From Sciurus carolinensis (Eukaryota; Chordata; Mammalia; Rodentia; Sciuridae), in contig NC_062229.1 of NCBI RefSeq assembly GCF_902686445.1, forward strand, positions 310,001 to 374,000: a DNA stretch of 64,000 nucleotides, given 5' to 3'. Positions 35,967 to 46,597 of this stretch are shown one piece after another (the stretch's first letter is position 1; every line of letters starts with the position of its first letter). A model generated the notes under the pieces. That model searched no databases, was not told the DNA's origin, and saw nothing but the letters and a program-made list of their open reading frames with translations. Made by a program: the position numbers and the translations under genes.

Positions 35967-36298
35967 CGGGTAGAGGCCGGGATGCAGCGAGCAGCACAGC
36001 ACACCCCTGGCACCGGCAGGTCTACCTCGGCACCAGCCCTGGTTGCACCCATGGCTGTGAGCAGGTAATGGAATGCCTGGTGGGCCAGGCTGAGGTCAGA
36101 TGGTTGTGGGGAGTCAGACAACCCAGTAGATGAGGTGTGGTGGGACCTGATGGAAACAGCTCCTGGCAGAGGGACGCTATCCAGGCAGGCTGCCTGCTCA
36201 TCACGGTGGGGCTGGGGTGCAGCAATGTCTGTAGACACCAGAGGATGCCTGAGTGGGATACAGTAGCAACTAAAGAACACAGGCAGGAGGTGACGCTC

Positions 36299-37157
36299 GG
36301 GTGGGTGTATGGTGGAGGTGGATGGTGGAGGGTGGATGGTGGATGGTGGAAGGTGGAGGTGGAGGTGGAGGTGGAGGGTGGATGGTGGATGGTGGAGGTG
36401 GAGGTGGAGGGTGGATGGTGGAGGGTGGAGGGTGGAGGGTGGAGGTGGAGGGTGGAGGGTGGAGGTGGAGGGTGGATGGTGGAGGGTGGAGGGTGGAGGG
36501 TGGAGGTGGAGGGTGGATGTGGAGGTGGAGGGTGGAGGGTGGAGGTGGAGGTGGATGGTGGATGGTGGATGGTGGATGGTGGAGGTGGATGGTGGATGGT
36601 GGATGGTGGATGGTGGATGGTGGAGGTGGAGGTGGATGGTGGATGGTGGATGGTGGATGGTGGAGGTGGATGGTGGATGGTGGATGGTGGATGGTGGATG
36701 GTGGATGGTGGATGGTGGAGGTGGAGGTGGATGGTGGATGGTGGATGGTGGATGGTGGATGGTGGATGGTGGATGGTGGAGGTGGAGGTGGATGGTGGAT
36801 GGTGGATGGTGGATGGTGGAGGTGGATGGTGGAGGTGGATGGTGGATGGTGGATGGTGGAGGTGGAGGTGGAGGTGGAGGGTGGATGGTGGAGGGTGGAG
36901 GGTGGAGGTGGAGGATGGATGGTGGATGGTGGATGGTGGAGGTGGAGGGTGGAGGTGGAGGGTGGAGGGTGGAGGGTGGAGGTGGAGGGTGGATGGTGGA
37001 GGTGGATGGTGGAGGTGGAGGGTGGAGGGTGGAGGGTGGAGGGTGGAGGGTGGAGGTGGAGGGTGGATGGTGGAGGTGGATGGTGGATGGTGGAGGTGGA
37101 GGGTGGAGGTGGATGGTGGAGGGTGGATGGTGGAGGGTGGATGGTGGAGGGTGGATG
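36299..37157 (+). repeat. Cytosine-free G-rich minisatellite
   Basis: The 859 bp are built almost only from three short words, GGTGGA, GGGTGGA and TGGTGGA. These combine into higher-order blocks, for example runs of TGGTGGA around 36,590-36,720. The plus strand has no C over the whole tract. The lack of stops produces long open frames on both strands that are artefacts of the repeat. Runs of GG spaced by 1-4 bases fit G-quadruplex rules on the plus strand. Copy number is likely to vary between individuals. Confidence 0.95.
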
Positions 37158-38914
37158 CTCCAGCTGGCAACCTAGGAGTGCAACCTAGGCAACATGGCCT
37201 GATCATTTTGACCCCGGGGTGGGGTGGCCACGGGGACCCCTCAGGCCTGTGACCAACACAGCCATGGACAGAGCCCACGTGCTAGAGGGTTAGCAGAGCA
37301 GAGCCGCCTCCACTTGGCCAGCCTGTGATGAAATCCTGCTGGCCGACCACCCTCAGACCCGCCTGCAGCTGTGCAGGACTGTACCTGGAGGGTGGGTGTG
37401 AGAAGTATCAAGGGCAGCAGTGTTTCGAGCGGCGTGGGCAGTATTTGAGAAGGCTGGGGCTGCCCCGGGGCACGCCTGCACAGCGCTGCCACGTCCCAGC
37501 CTGCAGAAGAGGGAGGAGAGAGACACATGTCAGGGGTCCACGCCGGAGTCCACCCCGACCAGCGCTCACAGCACACCGTCCCTTTACGTCACCCCTGCTT
37601 GCCTTTGAGTCACAGGGAAGCCCCAAGTCTCTGCTGTGGCTCAGCATGATCTGTCTCCAGCGCATCTGGGAGGAGGCTTGCTGGCTGACCCCTGCTCCCA
37701 TGGCTGCAGGTCCCCATAGCCACCTCTGTGGAATGAGGACAGGAAGAGCAAGGAAGGACCTTAGTCAGGGGCCAAAGCAATGGCAGGAGGTCATCCGTGT
37801 CCACACTGGCACTCCGCCACCCTCCAGGAGGCAGCATGAGCGGGAGGCAGAGGCAGCACCAGGTGTGTGGGATTCCACGTGACGTGCCCCTGGCCTCCAC
37901 CGCAGAGCCCCCCAGGCCACCTCCGGGGGGACGGAGTGGGGTTGGGAGGGGCTTGGCCAGGAAGGTCACTCTGAGAGGTGTGGACTTGGCCACACCCCCA
38001 GTGAGAGACAGAGGGGCCACAGGCTCTTGGCTGAAGCAGCTGAGTGCAGAGGCCCGAGGCAGAGCCCTGGCGAGGGAAGCACAAGCCAGGGTGGAGGCTG
38101 GACACCAAGACCAGCACCAACGCCTTGGCCCGGGGCCCGGCACACCTGCATGGTGGTCCCTGGGCCCACCCGACCCTGCCCTGAGGGTCGATTTCCCCAC
38201 GGGTAGAAAGGGGACTTGAACGCAGTGGTGACAGCTCTGGAGTGTCCGTGGTGTGTCCAGCTGTCCACTGCACCCCAAGGCCCATCTGAGCAGGAGGCCG
38301 ATGGTGCAGAGGGGCTTTGCTCCTGGGGCAAGGCTGCCCCTCACCTCACTCTGCCATTCAGGTTGGGGCAGATGTAGCTGGGGGCTCAGGAGACAGGGCC
38401 TGGGATGGGAGGAGTAGCTCCCAGGACCCCTGCAAGAGCCCCTCAGGCTCCCATGAGGCTGACCATCTGTCTGGCCCCTTCCATGGACACTGGGTGAGAA
38501 GGAGTGGCCCAGGGATCCGATCAAGTCCTAGCCCAGCAACCTGGACCCTCTCTTGATGGCCACCCTGAACATACACACTCACTCATTTGTTCACCAGTCT
38601 CTGCTGCTCACAGTGCGACCAGTAGGCACTGGTCCTGGGCGCTCAGTTGTGAGCAAGGGAGACACTTCTGCCCCAGGAATGTACCAGTCCAGCTGGCTCG
38701 GGAGTGTGGGCTCCACCTCTCTACGAGGAGCTGACACTGATGCTGGAAACAAGCTGGGCAGGGCTGCACCATGTCAGAGTGGTAAGGGCAGGTCCAGCCC
38801 AGGGCACAGCATGTGCAAAGGTCCTGCGGTGGGACAACAGAGGTGAGCCTGAGGCCGCCCTGGGATGGGGCAGAGCCACAGAAAGATATTCATCCTCTTT
38901 CACTTTTAATTAAA

Positions 38915-39130
38915 TACATAAATACTTTTCACACATTTTTATTGTGTAAAACATACACAACACACAACCTATAAGGTCTACCATCTCAACCACGTCTAAG
39001 CGTATAATCAGTGGTGTCAAGCACTTGCAGAGGGCTGTGCGGCCGCCCTTACCATCCATATGCAGAGTGCTCTCATCTTCCTGAATTGATGCTCTGTCCG
39101 GTGGAACACTGGTTCCCAGCCTGGCTCCCA
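38915..39130 (-). mobile_element. Ancient L1 (L1M-type) fragment
   Basis: The reverse complement of an old L1 3' region is legible: TTGTGTAAAACATACACAAC, TAAGGTCTACCATCTCAACC, ATAATCAGTGGTGTCAAGC. It is diverged. Confidence 0.5.
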
Positions 39131-39351
39131 CGGAGCCGCCTCCCGCCTCTGTGGCTCCCAGGGCTACAGGACCTCCTGTGGGCGGCTCCTGCAGCCCGGT
39201 CCTGCCGGGCAGCTCAGGTGGCTGTGCGCCCGTCCTCGGGTCCATGCACAGGACAGCGTGGCGCCTCGCTCCTGCTGGAGGCTGAGTGGCATTCTGTTAC
39301 CCGGATGGGCCAGGCTGTTCGTCTACCAGTGGGCAGTCTGGCTGTCTGCGG

Positions 39352-39432
39352 TTTTGGGGTGCAGAGCTGGGGTTGGAATTCAGGCCCGGCTTGTGCTGGG
39401 TAAGCGCGCGACTGAGCGACACCCCAGCCCGG
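39352..39432 (-). mobile_element. Diverged ID SINE
   Basis: The antisense words GCTGGGGTTGGAATTCAGG and GACTGAGCGACACCCCAGCC fit a decayed ID unit. Confidence 0.6.
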
Positions 39433-39729
39433 CTTTGAGCTTAAACAGAACCCTTCCCTCCCGCGGGCACTTCCACCATGGCCGCTGAGCCCAGAAGTCC
39501 CGCGTGCTCCAGCAGCGGTGGGCAGGGTGGAGACGGGCCACAGCGCCCCCCGTGTCTGCTCCTGCGTCAGCCTCCGAGCCCCTCGCTTTTCCCGTGGTTT
39601 TTACCCATGTTGTTCCCCGCAGTCCAGAATTGGCGGGTTCTCTCTGTGGTGCTGAGGCCTGGACTAGGACGCATCGGCTGGTTCCAGAAGGCGAGTCAAA
39701 GGCGCACCGGAGCCCAGCACCCCTCTCCT

Positions 39730-39855
39730 GCACGCCTCATCCTCTGGACACACCGTCACAGTGCAGAAGCCACAGTAGCCCAAAGGTGGGACAGCCCAAG
39801 CGCCCACCAGCAGATGGACAGATACACACAGCGGTCTGTGCACCTTACCTCAGCC
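39730..39855 (+). mobile_element. Ancient L1 fragment
   Basis: GCCCAAAGGTGGGACAGCCC, then CCACCAGCAGATGGACAGAT, follow the sense order of an old L1 ORF2/3'UTR junction. Confidence 0.4.
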
Positions 39856-39982
39856 AGGTTAGGAGCGAGGTGACACAGCTGCAGCGTGGGCGGATCCGAG
39901 AGCCAGACACACGGACCACAGGGTGTGCTCTGTGTCAGGAGGGTCCAGGACAGGAGTCCAGAGACAGGACGTGGCCCTGTGG

Positions 39983-40140
39983 GTGCAAGGCTGGGCGGGC
40001 AAGCGTGGAGGCTGAGGCAGGAGGGTGCTGAGTTCCAGGCCAGCCTGGGCAGCTAGCGAGGCCTGGTCTCCAAATAAAAAATAAAAAGGACTGGGGTGTG
40101 AACCAGAGGTGCAGGGCCGTGCTCCAGAAGACCCGGGTGT
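39983..40140 (+). mobile_element. B1-ID SINE
   Basis: The B1 words GTGGAGGCTGAGGCAGGAGG and CCAGGCCAGCCTGGGCAGC are followed by a decayed ID part after AATAAAAAGGACTGGGG. Confidence 0.8.
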
Positions 40141-41611
40141 GAGGAGAGCTGCGCCCCGGGGTGCGGGGAGCTGGTGAAGGTGACGGAACGTGGTCTGTCT
40201 TGACCGGGATAGCGCTGCCCTTTTGTCAAGATTCTTAAAACCATTCGCTGTCAGCATGGATTTTTTTGTCATAAATAATTCTCAGTATCCTGCATTAATT
40301 TCCAGGGCTGCTGTGACAAGTGACCACAACCTGGGACTTCAAAGACCAGAGCTCTCCTCTCCCCGTCCTGGGGGGTCAGTGTCCAGTCCTGCCGACTGTG
40401 GGGCCTCCTTCCTGCCTCTCCTCATGGCCCCCGGGCCTCGGACGGCACCCAGCCGTTCCTCTGTCGACTCCATGGGTTTGGGGCCACCTCAGCAACCCAG
40501 GATGGTCTCATCCCAGACCCTGGCCTCGACTGGCCACACCTGTGAAGACCCTTTTCCCAAACGAGGACCAGCTCACAGGTCTGGGAGCTGCAAAGCAGGG
40601 GGCAGAGGGGTGCCAGGCTGGGCCCAGGCTTCTCACAGAAGGCCAGCGCGGGGACCTGGGGCAACTGTCCTTATCCCCAAGTACCCAAGCTGGGTCTCCT
40701 GCCCACTCGGTCTCACCTGGGGGGACGATCCTGCCCCCCAGGACTCTGGGCCACGCCTGGGGACTTGCATGGCTGTGGCGAGGAGGGAGCTCCTGGCAGC
40801 AGTGGGTGGGCACAGGGACATTGCTCAGCACCCTGCAGGGCCCAGTGCTTGCAGAGCCCAGGAGTGAAGTACAGTGACGTGGGGGTGCCAGGCTGGCATC
40901 GCTGCCCCATCTGTGACAAGGTAAGTCCAACAGAGTGGGAGAATCCCGGGTCTTTCGGAGGGCGGCTGGGGGCGGGGACCCCGTTGGGGAGAGTCTATGG
41001 TGCACACTCGCCCCCTAGTGGCCTCAGAGTTCCACACAGGCAGCTGGCCCCGTTTTCAGGGCATCTTAATCTGGATGGGGTGTGTGGGACTGCGGACTGG
41101 CTGACCTCATTTAGGGTCAGCCCCTCTGGCTGCTGTGGGGGGCAAGGGGGCGAGCCTGACCTGGTTCTGCCGCAGAGGGGCAGAGGTGGGCCCACAGAGA
41201 GGGAGTGTTCTGGGGTCCAGGTCCCCAGACGGGCAGGGGACGCAGGACACTTGTCTGCAGAGCAGAGGCCTGGAAGATGTGGGGGTGGTTCTCCATGGGG
41301 TGGGAGGGCTGGCATCAGAGCTGGGGGAAGGGGAAGCCCTCTGAGGGGTACGGAGGGGGTCTGGGGTAGAGATGGAACTGAGCTCCTACCTTGCAGGCTG
41401 CTCTGGGGTCCCTGTGGGGCATGGTCAGAGGGAGAGGGTCTGCAGCAGAGGGTGGAAGGCTGCGGCCTGCAGGAAGAAATGGGTGGCGGGCCTGGGTCGC
41501 GGAGGTTGCAGTGGGGGCCTCCCAGCTGTTACACCCCCTGCGCCCGGGAGAATCAGCTGGGCCCTGGTAGTAGCCTGGGTCTCCTGCCTGTGACCTGTCC
41601 CAGCACCCACA

Positions 41612-41692
41612 AGCCAGGCTGGTGGGTGCTGGGGTTGGAACCAGGGCCTCAGGCACTGCAGGCAAGTGCTGTGTTACACCAAGGCCCCCATA
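41612..41692 (-). mobile_element. Diverged ID SINE
   Basis: Antisense words TGCTGGGGTTGGAACCAGGG and GGCAAGTGCTGTGTTACACC. Confidence 0.55.
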
Positions 41693-42118
41693 CCGAGCCT
41701 CTGAAGCCCAGCGTGCAGTCCACCCTTGCACACATCTCAGTGGGGCAACCGAGGAAATGACGAGGAGGGCTGGTCAAATGCAGCCCCCAAGTGCTGGTGG
41801 GTGCAGGTCAGTGGTCAGCCTGGAAAATCACCAGATGGAATGGGCTGGGAAGTCCGGCTTCCTCTTCTGGTTCCTGGGAGAGACTGTCCGGGGCTGATGT
41901 AGTTTTCTCCTGAATGTCCCCCAGTGGAAGGAACGGACCCTAGGATTCTGCACTGGAGCTCTTTCATGAGAAATTCAGTTTCCATAATAGACAGGAAATG
42001 CAGGCTGTTGATTTCTGGTTGCGTGAACTGCTGTGTTTGTTTTGGTTTTGATGACAGCTGTCCATTTCGACTGAAATGCTGCATTTTAATGGGTAGAGTA
42101 TTTTATAGTAATTCTTTC

Positions 42119-42286
42119 TTCTTTTTTTTTTTTTTTTTGGTACCAAGGATTGAACCCAGGGTGCTTAACCACTGAGCAACATCCCCAGCTCTTTTTTATA
42201 TTTTATTTAGATACAGGGTCTCACTGAGTTGCACAGGGCCCAAGTTGCTGAGCTGAGATTAGAGGCATGCACCACCATGCCTGGCT
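42119..42286 (-). mobile_element. B1-ID SINE
   Basis: A T-run and GGTACCAAGGATTGAACCC precede a B1 part, shortened internally, that ends in GGCATGCACCACCATGCC. Confidence 0.85.
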
Positions 42287-42316
42287 TATGATTATTTTTC
42301 TCCAAAGAATTTGGGA

Positions 42317-42412
42317 GGAGGCTGTGGTGCAGCTCAGTGGTAGACTGCAGGCATAGCGTGATTGAAACCCTGGTGTCAATCCCCAGTGTGCGCGCGCCCA
42401 CACACACGATCA
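42317..42412 (+). mobile_element. ID SINE
   Basis: The core is GCTGTGGTGCAGCTCAGTGG with GTGTCAATCCCCAGTGTG, ending in a short GC/CA repeat. Confidence 0.7.
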
Positions 42413-42687
42413 TTCTCTGCTGTGTAGCTGGGTGGATGGGTGCCCCCACCCAGCACTGCACCAAGGACCCTGTGATGGGGGGTCCTTTGACAACCCCAAA
42501 GCCTGGTGGACCCTTCTCAGCAAGATGTGCACTGTTACTCCCAATTTTGCAAATGGTTTTAAGGATCTCACCGACCTTGGGTCCAAACCCCATGGGCTCA
42601 GCTCCGAATTATAAAAAGTCTCCTCTGTTCATTTAAATATGTTGGGGACTAAATGGGAAGATTTGGATGAGGGGGTGGGGGTGCTGG

Positions 42688-42808
42688 GGTGAGTGCCTGT
42701 CTCCTGAGTTACTCCAGAGGCTGAGGCAGGAGGATCATTTGAACCCAGGTGTTCAAGACCAGCCCAGGCAAGGTAACATGACACCATATTAAAAAAGAGA
42801 GAGAGATT
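42688..42808 (+). mobile_element. B1-type SINE
   Basis: CCAGAGGCTGAGGCAGGAGG and GTTCAAGACCAGCCCAGGC mark a 7SL-derived monomer ending in an AGAGAG run. Confidence 0.75.
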
Positions 42809-42811
42809 TAG

Positions 42812-43030
42812 CCAGGTGCGTGTAAGCCTGTAATCCCAGCAACTTGGGAGGCTGAGGTGGGAGGATTGCAAATTCAAAGCCAGTCTCAGCACCTTAGTGA
42901 GCACCTGTTTCAAAAAAAAAAAAATTAAAAAGGGGGTTGCTGGGGATGTGGCTCAGTGGTTAAAAGTGCCTCTGGGTTTAATCCCCAATACCAAAAATAA
43001 ATAAGTAAAATAAAAAATTTTTAAAAATTT
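42812..43030 (+). mobile_element. B1-ID composite SINE
   Basis: A complete sense copy: GCCTGTAATCCCAGCAACTT, an internal A-tract, GCTGGGGATGTGGCTCAGTG, then an AT-rich tail. Confidence 0.9.
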
Positions 43031-43284
43031 GGAGGAACACACATGGAAGGAAGTTGTAGAACATGCTAGGAAACTAATCCTAATCATGTAAAAAAAAAAT
43101 TGTGTTTGTGGGAACATGGGAGACAGGTTGTTTTAGTTTGAATTCTGGCTCTTCCAGTTCCTGGCTGTGTGGTCTTAGGAAAATGAGTTGCCCTCTCTGA
43201 ACCCTGGGTTTTCTCCCATGAGATGGAAAGAATGTAGCGCCAATACACAGTGGAACTGGGCTGGAGGGCAGCCCCTCCCAGAGA

Positions 43285-43400
43285 GAGACATGCCCACGTC
43301 CTAATTCCTGAAACATGTGCCCTGACTTTATTTGGGGAAAAAGGTCTTTACACAGGAGGTGAGGTTGAGTTAGGGTCTTGGGGGGCCGGGTTTGTTTTGA
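43285..43400 (+). mobile_element. MLT1-like LTR fragment
   Basis: CTGACTTTATTTGGGGAAAA then GGTCTTTACACAGGAGGTGA follow the first third of MLT1-type LTRs. This is a short, low-identity match from memory. Confidence 0.4.
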
Positions 43401-43457
43401 ATTATCCAGGTGGACCCAACACTGTCATGTGACTTTATGAGAGAGTGAGATGACCTC

Positions 43458-43640
43458 TGCAGAGCCATGCCTGTCACCCAGCCACTTAGGAGGCTGAGGC
43501 AGGAGGATGGCAAGTTCCAGGGCAGCCTGGACAACTTAGTGAGACCCTGTCACAAAATAAAAAGGGCCAGGGTGCATTCAGTGGTAGAGCACCCCTGGGT
43601 TCAATTCCCAATACTAAAACACCAAACAAATGGATTAAAA
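43458..43640 (+). mobile_element. B1-ID composite SINE
   Basis: GGAGGCTGAGGCAGGAGGAT then GGGTGCATTCAGTGGTAGAG and GGGTTCAATTCCCAATAC. Confidence 0.85.
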
Positions 43641-43657
43641 AAAATCTTAATCCACTT

Positions 43658-43870
43658 AGCTAAGCATCATGGTGAACACCTGTAATCCCAGCAATGTGAG
43701 AGACTGAGGCAGGAGGATGGCAAGTTCAAGGCCAGCCTCAGCAACTTGATGAGACCCTGTTTTAAAATAAAAAGGATGGAGGTGTGACTCAGTGGTGGAG
43801 GGCTTGCCCAGCAGGCAGGAGGCCCTGAGTTCCATTCCAGTAAGTCAAACATAAACAGACACATAAATCT
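43658..43870 (+). mobile_element. B1-ID composite SINE
   Basis: CACCTGTAATCCCAGCAATG, then the ID part GGAGGTGTGACTCAGTGG and an A-rich tail with ACATAAAC repeats. Confidence 0.85.
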
Positions 43871-44582
43871 AACTGGAAGAAAAGATAACCCACAGAACTT
43901 ACCCACAGATCCAGCCCTTTCTATGGCTTCCTCATGGCCCTGGCAAGTCATCTGTATCAGCCCATTTTCTGCTACTATCATGAAACAACTGAGGTGAGGA
44001 GACTTATAGAGCCTGTTGCTCTCACAGTTTTGGAGGCTGCAAGTCCAAACAGCATCATGTGGGATGTGGCAAGGACCCAGGTCACCTCAGGGTAGGAGTG
44101 CATGTGAATGGAGACAGGGAAGCCTGAGTCGGAGGAGGACTTTGTGGGAGGGAACCTCGGGCTCCACCACCGTTACACTCCAGCACACTTCATTTAGTTT
44201 GAGGCAGGATCTTGCTAAATGCCCAGGCTGGTATTGCTCTTTTCTAACAACCTGGCCTCATGAAAACTAAGTGGGGTCCAGAAGAACCACCTCAGCCCCG
44301 CCCACCATGGGCAGCACCCCCAGGGACATAAGGACTTCCTGCCACAACCCACCTCTAAGGATCCACCACCTCCAGGCTGCCTCGCTGGAGCCAAGCCTCC
44401 CACGCTGTAATGAGCCAGTTCGGGCCAAGTTCCACTCCGCTCAAGCCCATGCTCCCCGGCTAGCCAGCCTCTCCTAGGTCGGTCCCAGCCCTGATCCACA
44501 CACAGCCCCCACCAAGACCTCAAACCCGTCAGTGCTTTCCTGCGTCCAGAGTGGGCGTGCTTCTCCGACTCCTCCTCCTGTT

Positions 44583-44755
44583 AATTTTTTTTGGGGGGTG
44601 GGTACTGGCGATAGGACCCAGGGGTGCCTTACCACTGAGCTACACACCAGATCGTTTTATTTTGAGACATTGCCCAGGATGGCCTCCAACTTGCCGCCCT
44701 CCTGCCCCAGCCTCCGAAGTTGCTGGGATAACAGGCGTGTGCCACTGGGCTGGTC
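44583..44755 (-). mobile_element. B1-ID SINE
   Basis: A T/G-run, GATAGGACCCAGGGGTGCC, then the B1 part with GGGATAACAGGCGTGTGCCA. Confidence 0.85.
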
Positions 44756-44848
44756 CACAGCAGCTTCTGCGTCAGTGTGGAGAAGACACCACACGAGGAT
44801 CATGAGGCTCCATATGTGGCAAAAGGGGCCAGACCTGGGTAGACGTAT

Positions 44849-44946
44849 CCGGGCTGGGGATGGAGCATGTGGTACAGCGCTTGTCAAGCATGTGCCAGGC
44901 CTGGCGTTCCACCCCAGCACCATGAAAAAGTAAAAGTAAAACAAAA
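44849..44946 (+). mobile_element. ID SINE
   Basis: Core GGGCTGGGGATGGAGCATG with CGTTCCACCCCAGCACCATG and an A-rich tail. Confidence 0.8.
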
Positions 44947-44976
44947 CCAGTATTAAATATTTGCACCATAGACAAA

Positions 44977-45060
44977 GGTTGGGGATGTAGCTCAGTGGCA
45001 GAGCGGGTGCTCAAAACTGGACTCCGTACCCAGCAATAAAAACAAAACCCTAAATACAAA
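44977..45060 (+). mobile_element. ID SINE, about 320 bp upstream of the STK11 CpG island
   Basis: Core GGTTGGGGATGTAGCTCAGT, then CTCCGTACCCAGCAATAAAA. It marks the left limit of repeat-rich DNA before the STK11 promoter. Confidence 0.8.
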
Positions 45061-45395
45061 AGACCCCCTCAGGACCCCAAGCGGGTTCCCAGCTGGGGGC
45101 GACCTCTCTTCTGGACGCACCGCCGGTGCCCCGACTTGGAAGCTTTGGGCTACTTTTTGACCTTTGATCCTTCTTCAAAGGGGAACTCGGGGGACGAGTC
45201 CTGGCAGGCTTCCCCACCCCACCCTGGACCCCAGCGCCGCGGTCTCCGCCACGACCCCGCGACGGTTCAGCAAACACCGCTGGCGCCCGAAACCTTCAAC
45301 CCCAGGCCCAAACCCCTCGGAGGTCACAGATACGGTCTCGCCCTCCCCATACCCACTTCCCGGCCCTCCTTTCGCATGACGGGCGCCTCCACAGG

Positions 45396-45483
45396 CCAAT
45401 GAGCGAGTCGTCTCCGCCCTTGGGCGGAGCCGAGCGCCGACCAATCCCTGCTTCGGCGCCCGCCCGGATCCAAACAGCCCAAT
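45396..45483 (+). promoter_or_regulatory. Three CCAAT boxes (NF-Y type)
   Basis: CCAAT occurs at 45,396-45,400, 45,441-45,445 and 45,479-45,483, all on the plus strand and spaced 45 and 38 bp. Multiple regularly spaced CCAAT boxes upstream of a GC-rich start are typical NF-Y targets (established knowledge). Confidence 0.6.
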
Positions 45484-45615
45484 CAGCCACGGTGCAGGGG
45501 GCTGACCTAGGGGGCGGGGCCGAACACGGCTGCCAACGGGCGTGCACGTCCGTGCCGCGAGGGGGCGTGTCTCGCGGCGGGGCGTGCGGCGGCGGCGCGG
45601 CGCAGGGCGGTAAAC

Positions 45616-45625
45616 AAGATGGCGG
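45616..45625 (+). promoter_or_regulatory. YY1 motif
   Basis: AAGATGGCGG is a consensus YY1 site. Its ATG is also the start of the first upstream ORF. Confidence 0.6.
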
Positions 45626-45675
45626 CGGCGTGTCGGGCGCGGAAGGGGGAGGCGGCCCGGGGCGCCCGCGAGTGA
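45619..45675 (+). promoter_or_regulatory. Upstream ORF 1 in the STK11 leader (18 codons)
   Basis: The ATG within the YY1 motif opens a frame reading MAAACRARKGEAARGARE and a TGA stop at 45,673-45,675. It matters only if transcription starts upstream of 45,619. Confidence 0.4.
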
Positions 45676-45722
45676 GGCGCGGGCCGGGAGGGCGGCGCCG
45701 GCGGCCCCGCGGGCGGCCTTGC

Positions 45723-46001
45723 ATGGGCTGGGCCCCCCTCGCCGCCCCGCCTCCTGCTCTCGCGCGGCGGCCGCGGCGAGGGGGACGCGCCGCCCGGGCC
45801 TCGTCAGCCTTGGGAAGCCCCCGGCCCGGAGCCTGCGGCCTGCGCCGCCCCGGCCGCCCGGAGCCCGCGGGCCGGACGCCCAGCGCGCGCGGCGGGGAGC
45901 GCCACCGCGCCGCCGTCGGAGGGAGGGCGCCGCGAGGACGTCCGCGCGGGCCGGGCATGGACGGCGCGGACGGGCCCCGGAGCGGCCGCCTGGGCGCCTG
46001 A
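45723..46001 (+). promoter_or_regulatory. Upstream ORF 2 in the STK11 leader (92 codons)
   Basis: The frame starts MGWAPLAAPPPALARRPRRG and stops at 46,001. It has an in-frame internal ATG at 45,957 (MDGADGPRSGRLGA). It is Arg/Pro/Gly-rich, as expected from GC-rich leader sequence, with no known domain. As a translated peptide it is doubtful, but it could reduce initiation at the main start. Confidence 0.4.
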
Positions 46002-46024
46002 CCGCGGGCCGGAGCGCCTGGACG

Positions 46025-46033
46025 ATGACCTAG
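46025..46033 (+). promoter_or_regulatory. Minimal upstream ORF (Met-Thr-stop)
   Basis: ATGACCTAG lies 274 bp before the main start. A two-codon uORF like this lets ribosomes terminate and possibly reinitiate. Confidence 0.4.
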
Positions 46034-46219
46034 CGCCCCGCACCGGCCCGCCTCGCCAGGGCCCGCGGACCGCCGCCTCGCCCCGCCGCCCGCCCTCGGG
46101 CCCGCGGGCGCAGCGCGGACCGACCGGTGGACAGCCGCCCCGGCGCCAGAAGAGCTCCCGTGGATTGTGGTGGGGTGGGGGGTGGGGGGCTTCGCTGCCT
46201 TTTCCTTTTTTCTTGTTGA

Positions 46220-46597
<378 letters not shown>

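Larger units (their letters stand above)
35344..36298. other. Intergenic with one B1 and one ID SINE
   Basis: Unique sequence resumes after the L1. The two SINEs at 35.69-35.97 kb are the only repeats recognised before the minisatellite. Confidence 0.6.
37158..45379. other. Intergenic upstream of STK11, SINE-rich on the right
   Basis: From 37.2 to 41.6 kb the sequence is GC-rich and mostly unique, with fragments of ancient L1 and a few SINEs. From 42.1 to 45.06 kb SINEs are crowded and mainly in plus orientation. No exon with recognisable similarity was found. Confidence 0.55.

Noticed and set aside
36022..37278. Very long open frames (up to about 418 codons) on both strands across the minisatellite
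   Set aside because: They result from a short repeat without stop words. The translations are monotonous Gly/Trp/Val or Pro/Ser/His strings with no domain, and no promoter or splice context.
43960..44400. A repeat-like stretch resembling old LTR or DNA-transposon text
   Set aside because: Individual words look familiar (for example CTCACAGTTTTGGAGGCTGC), but I could not assign a family or boundaries with confidence.
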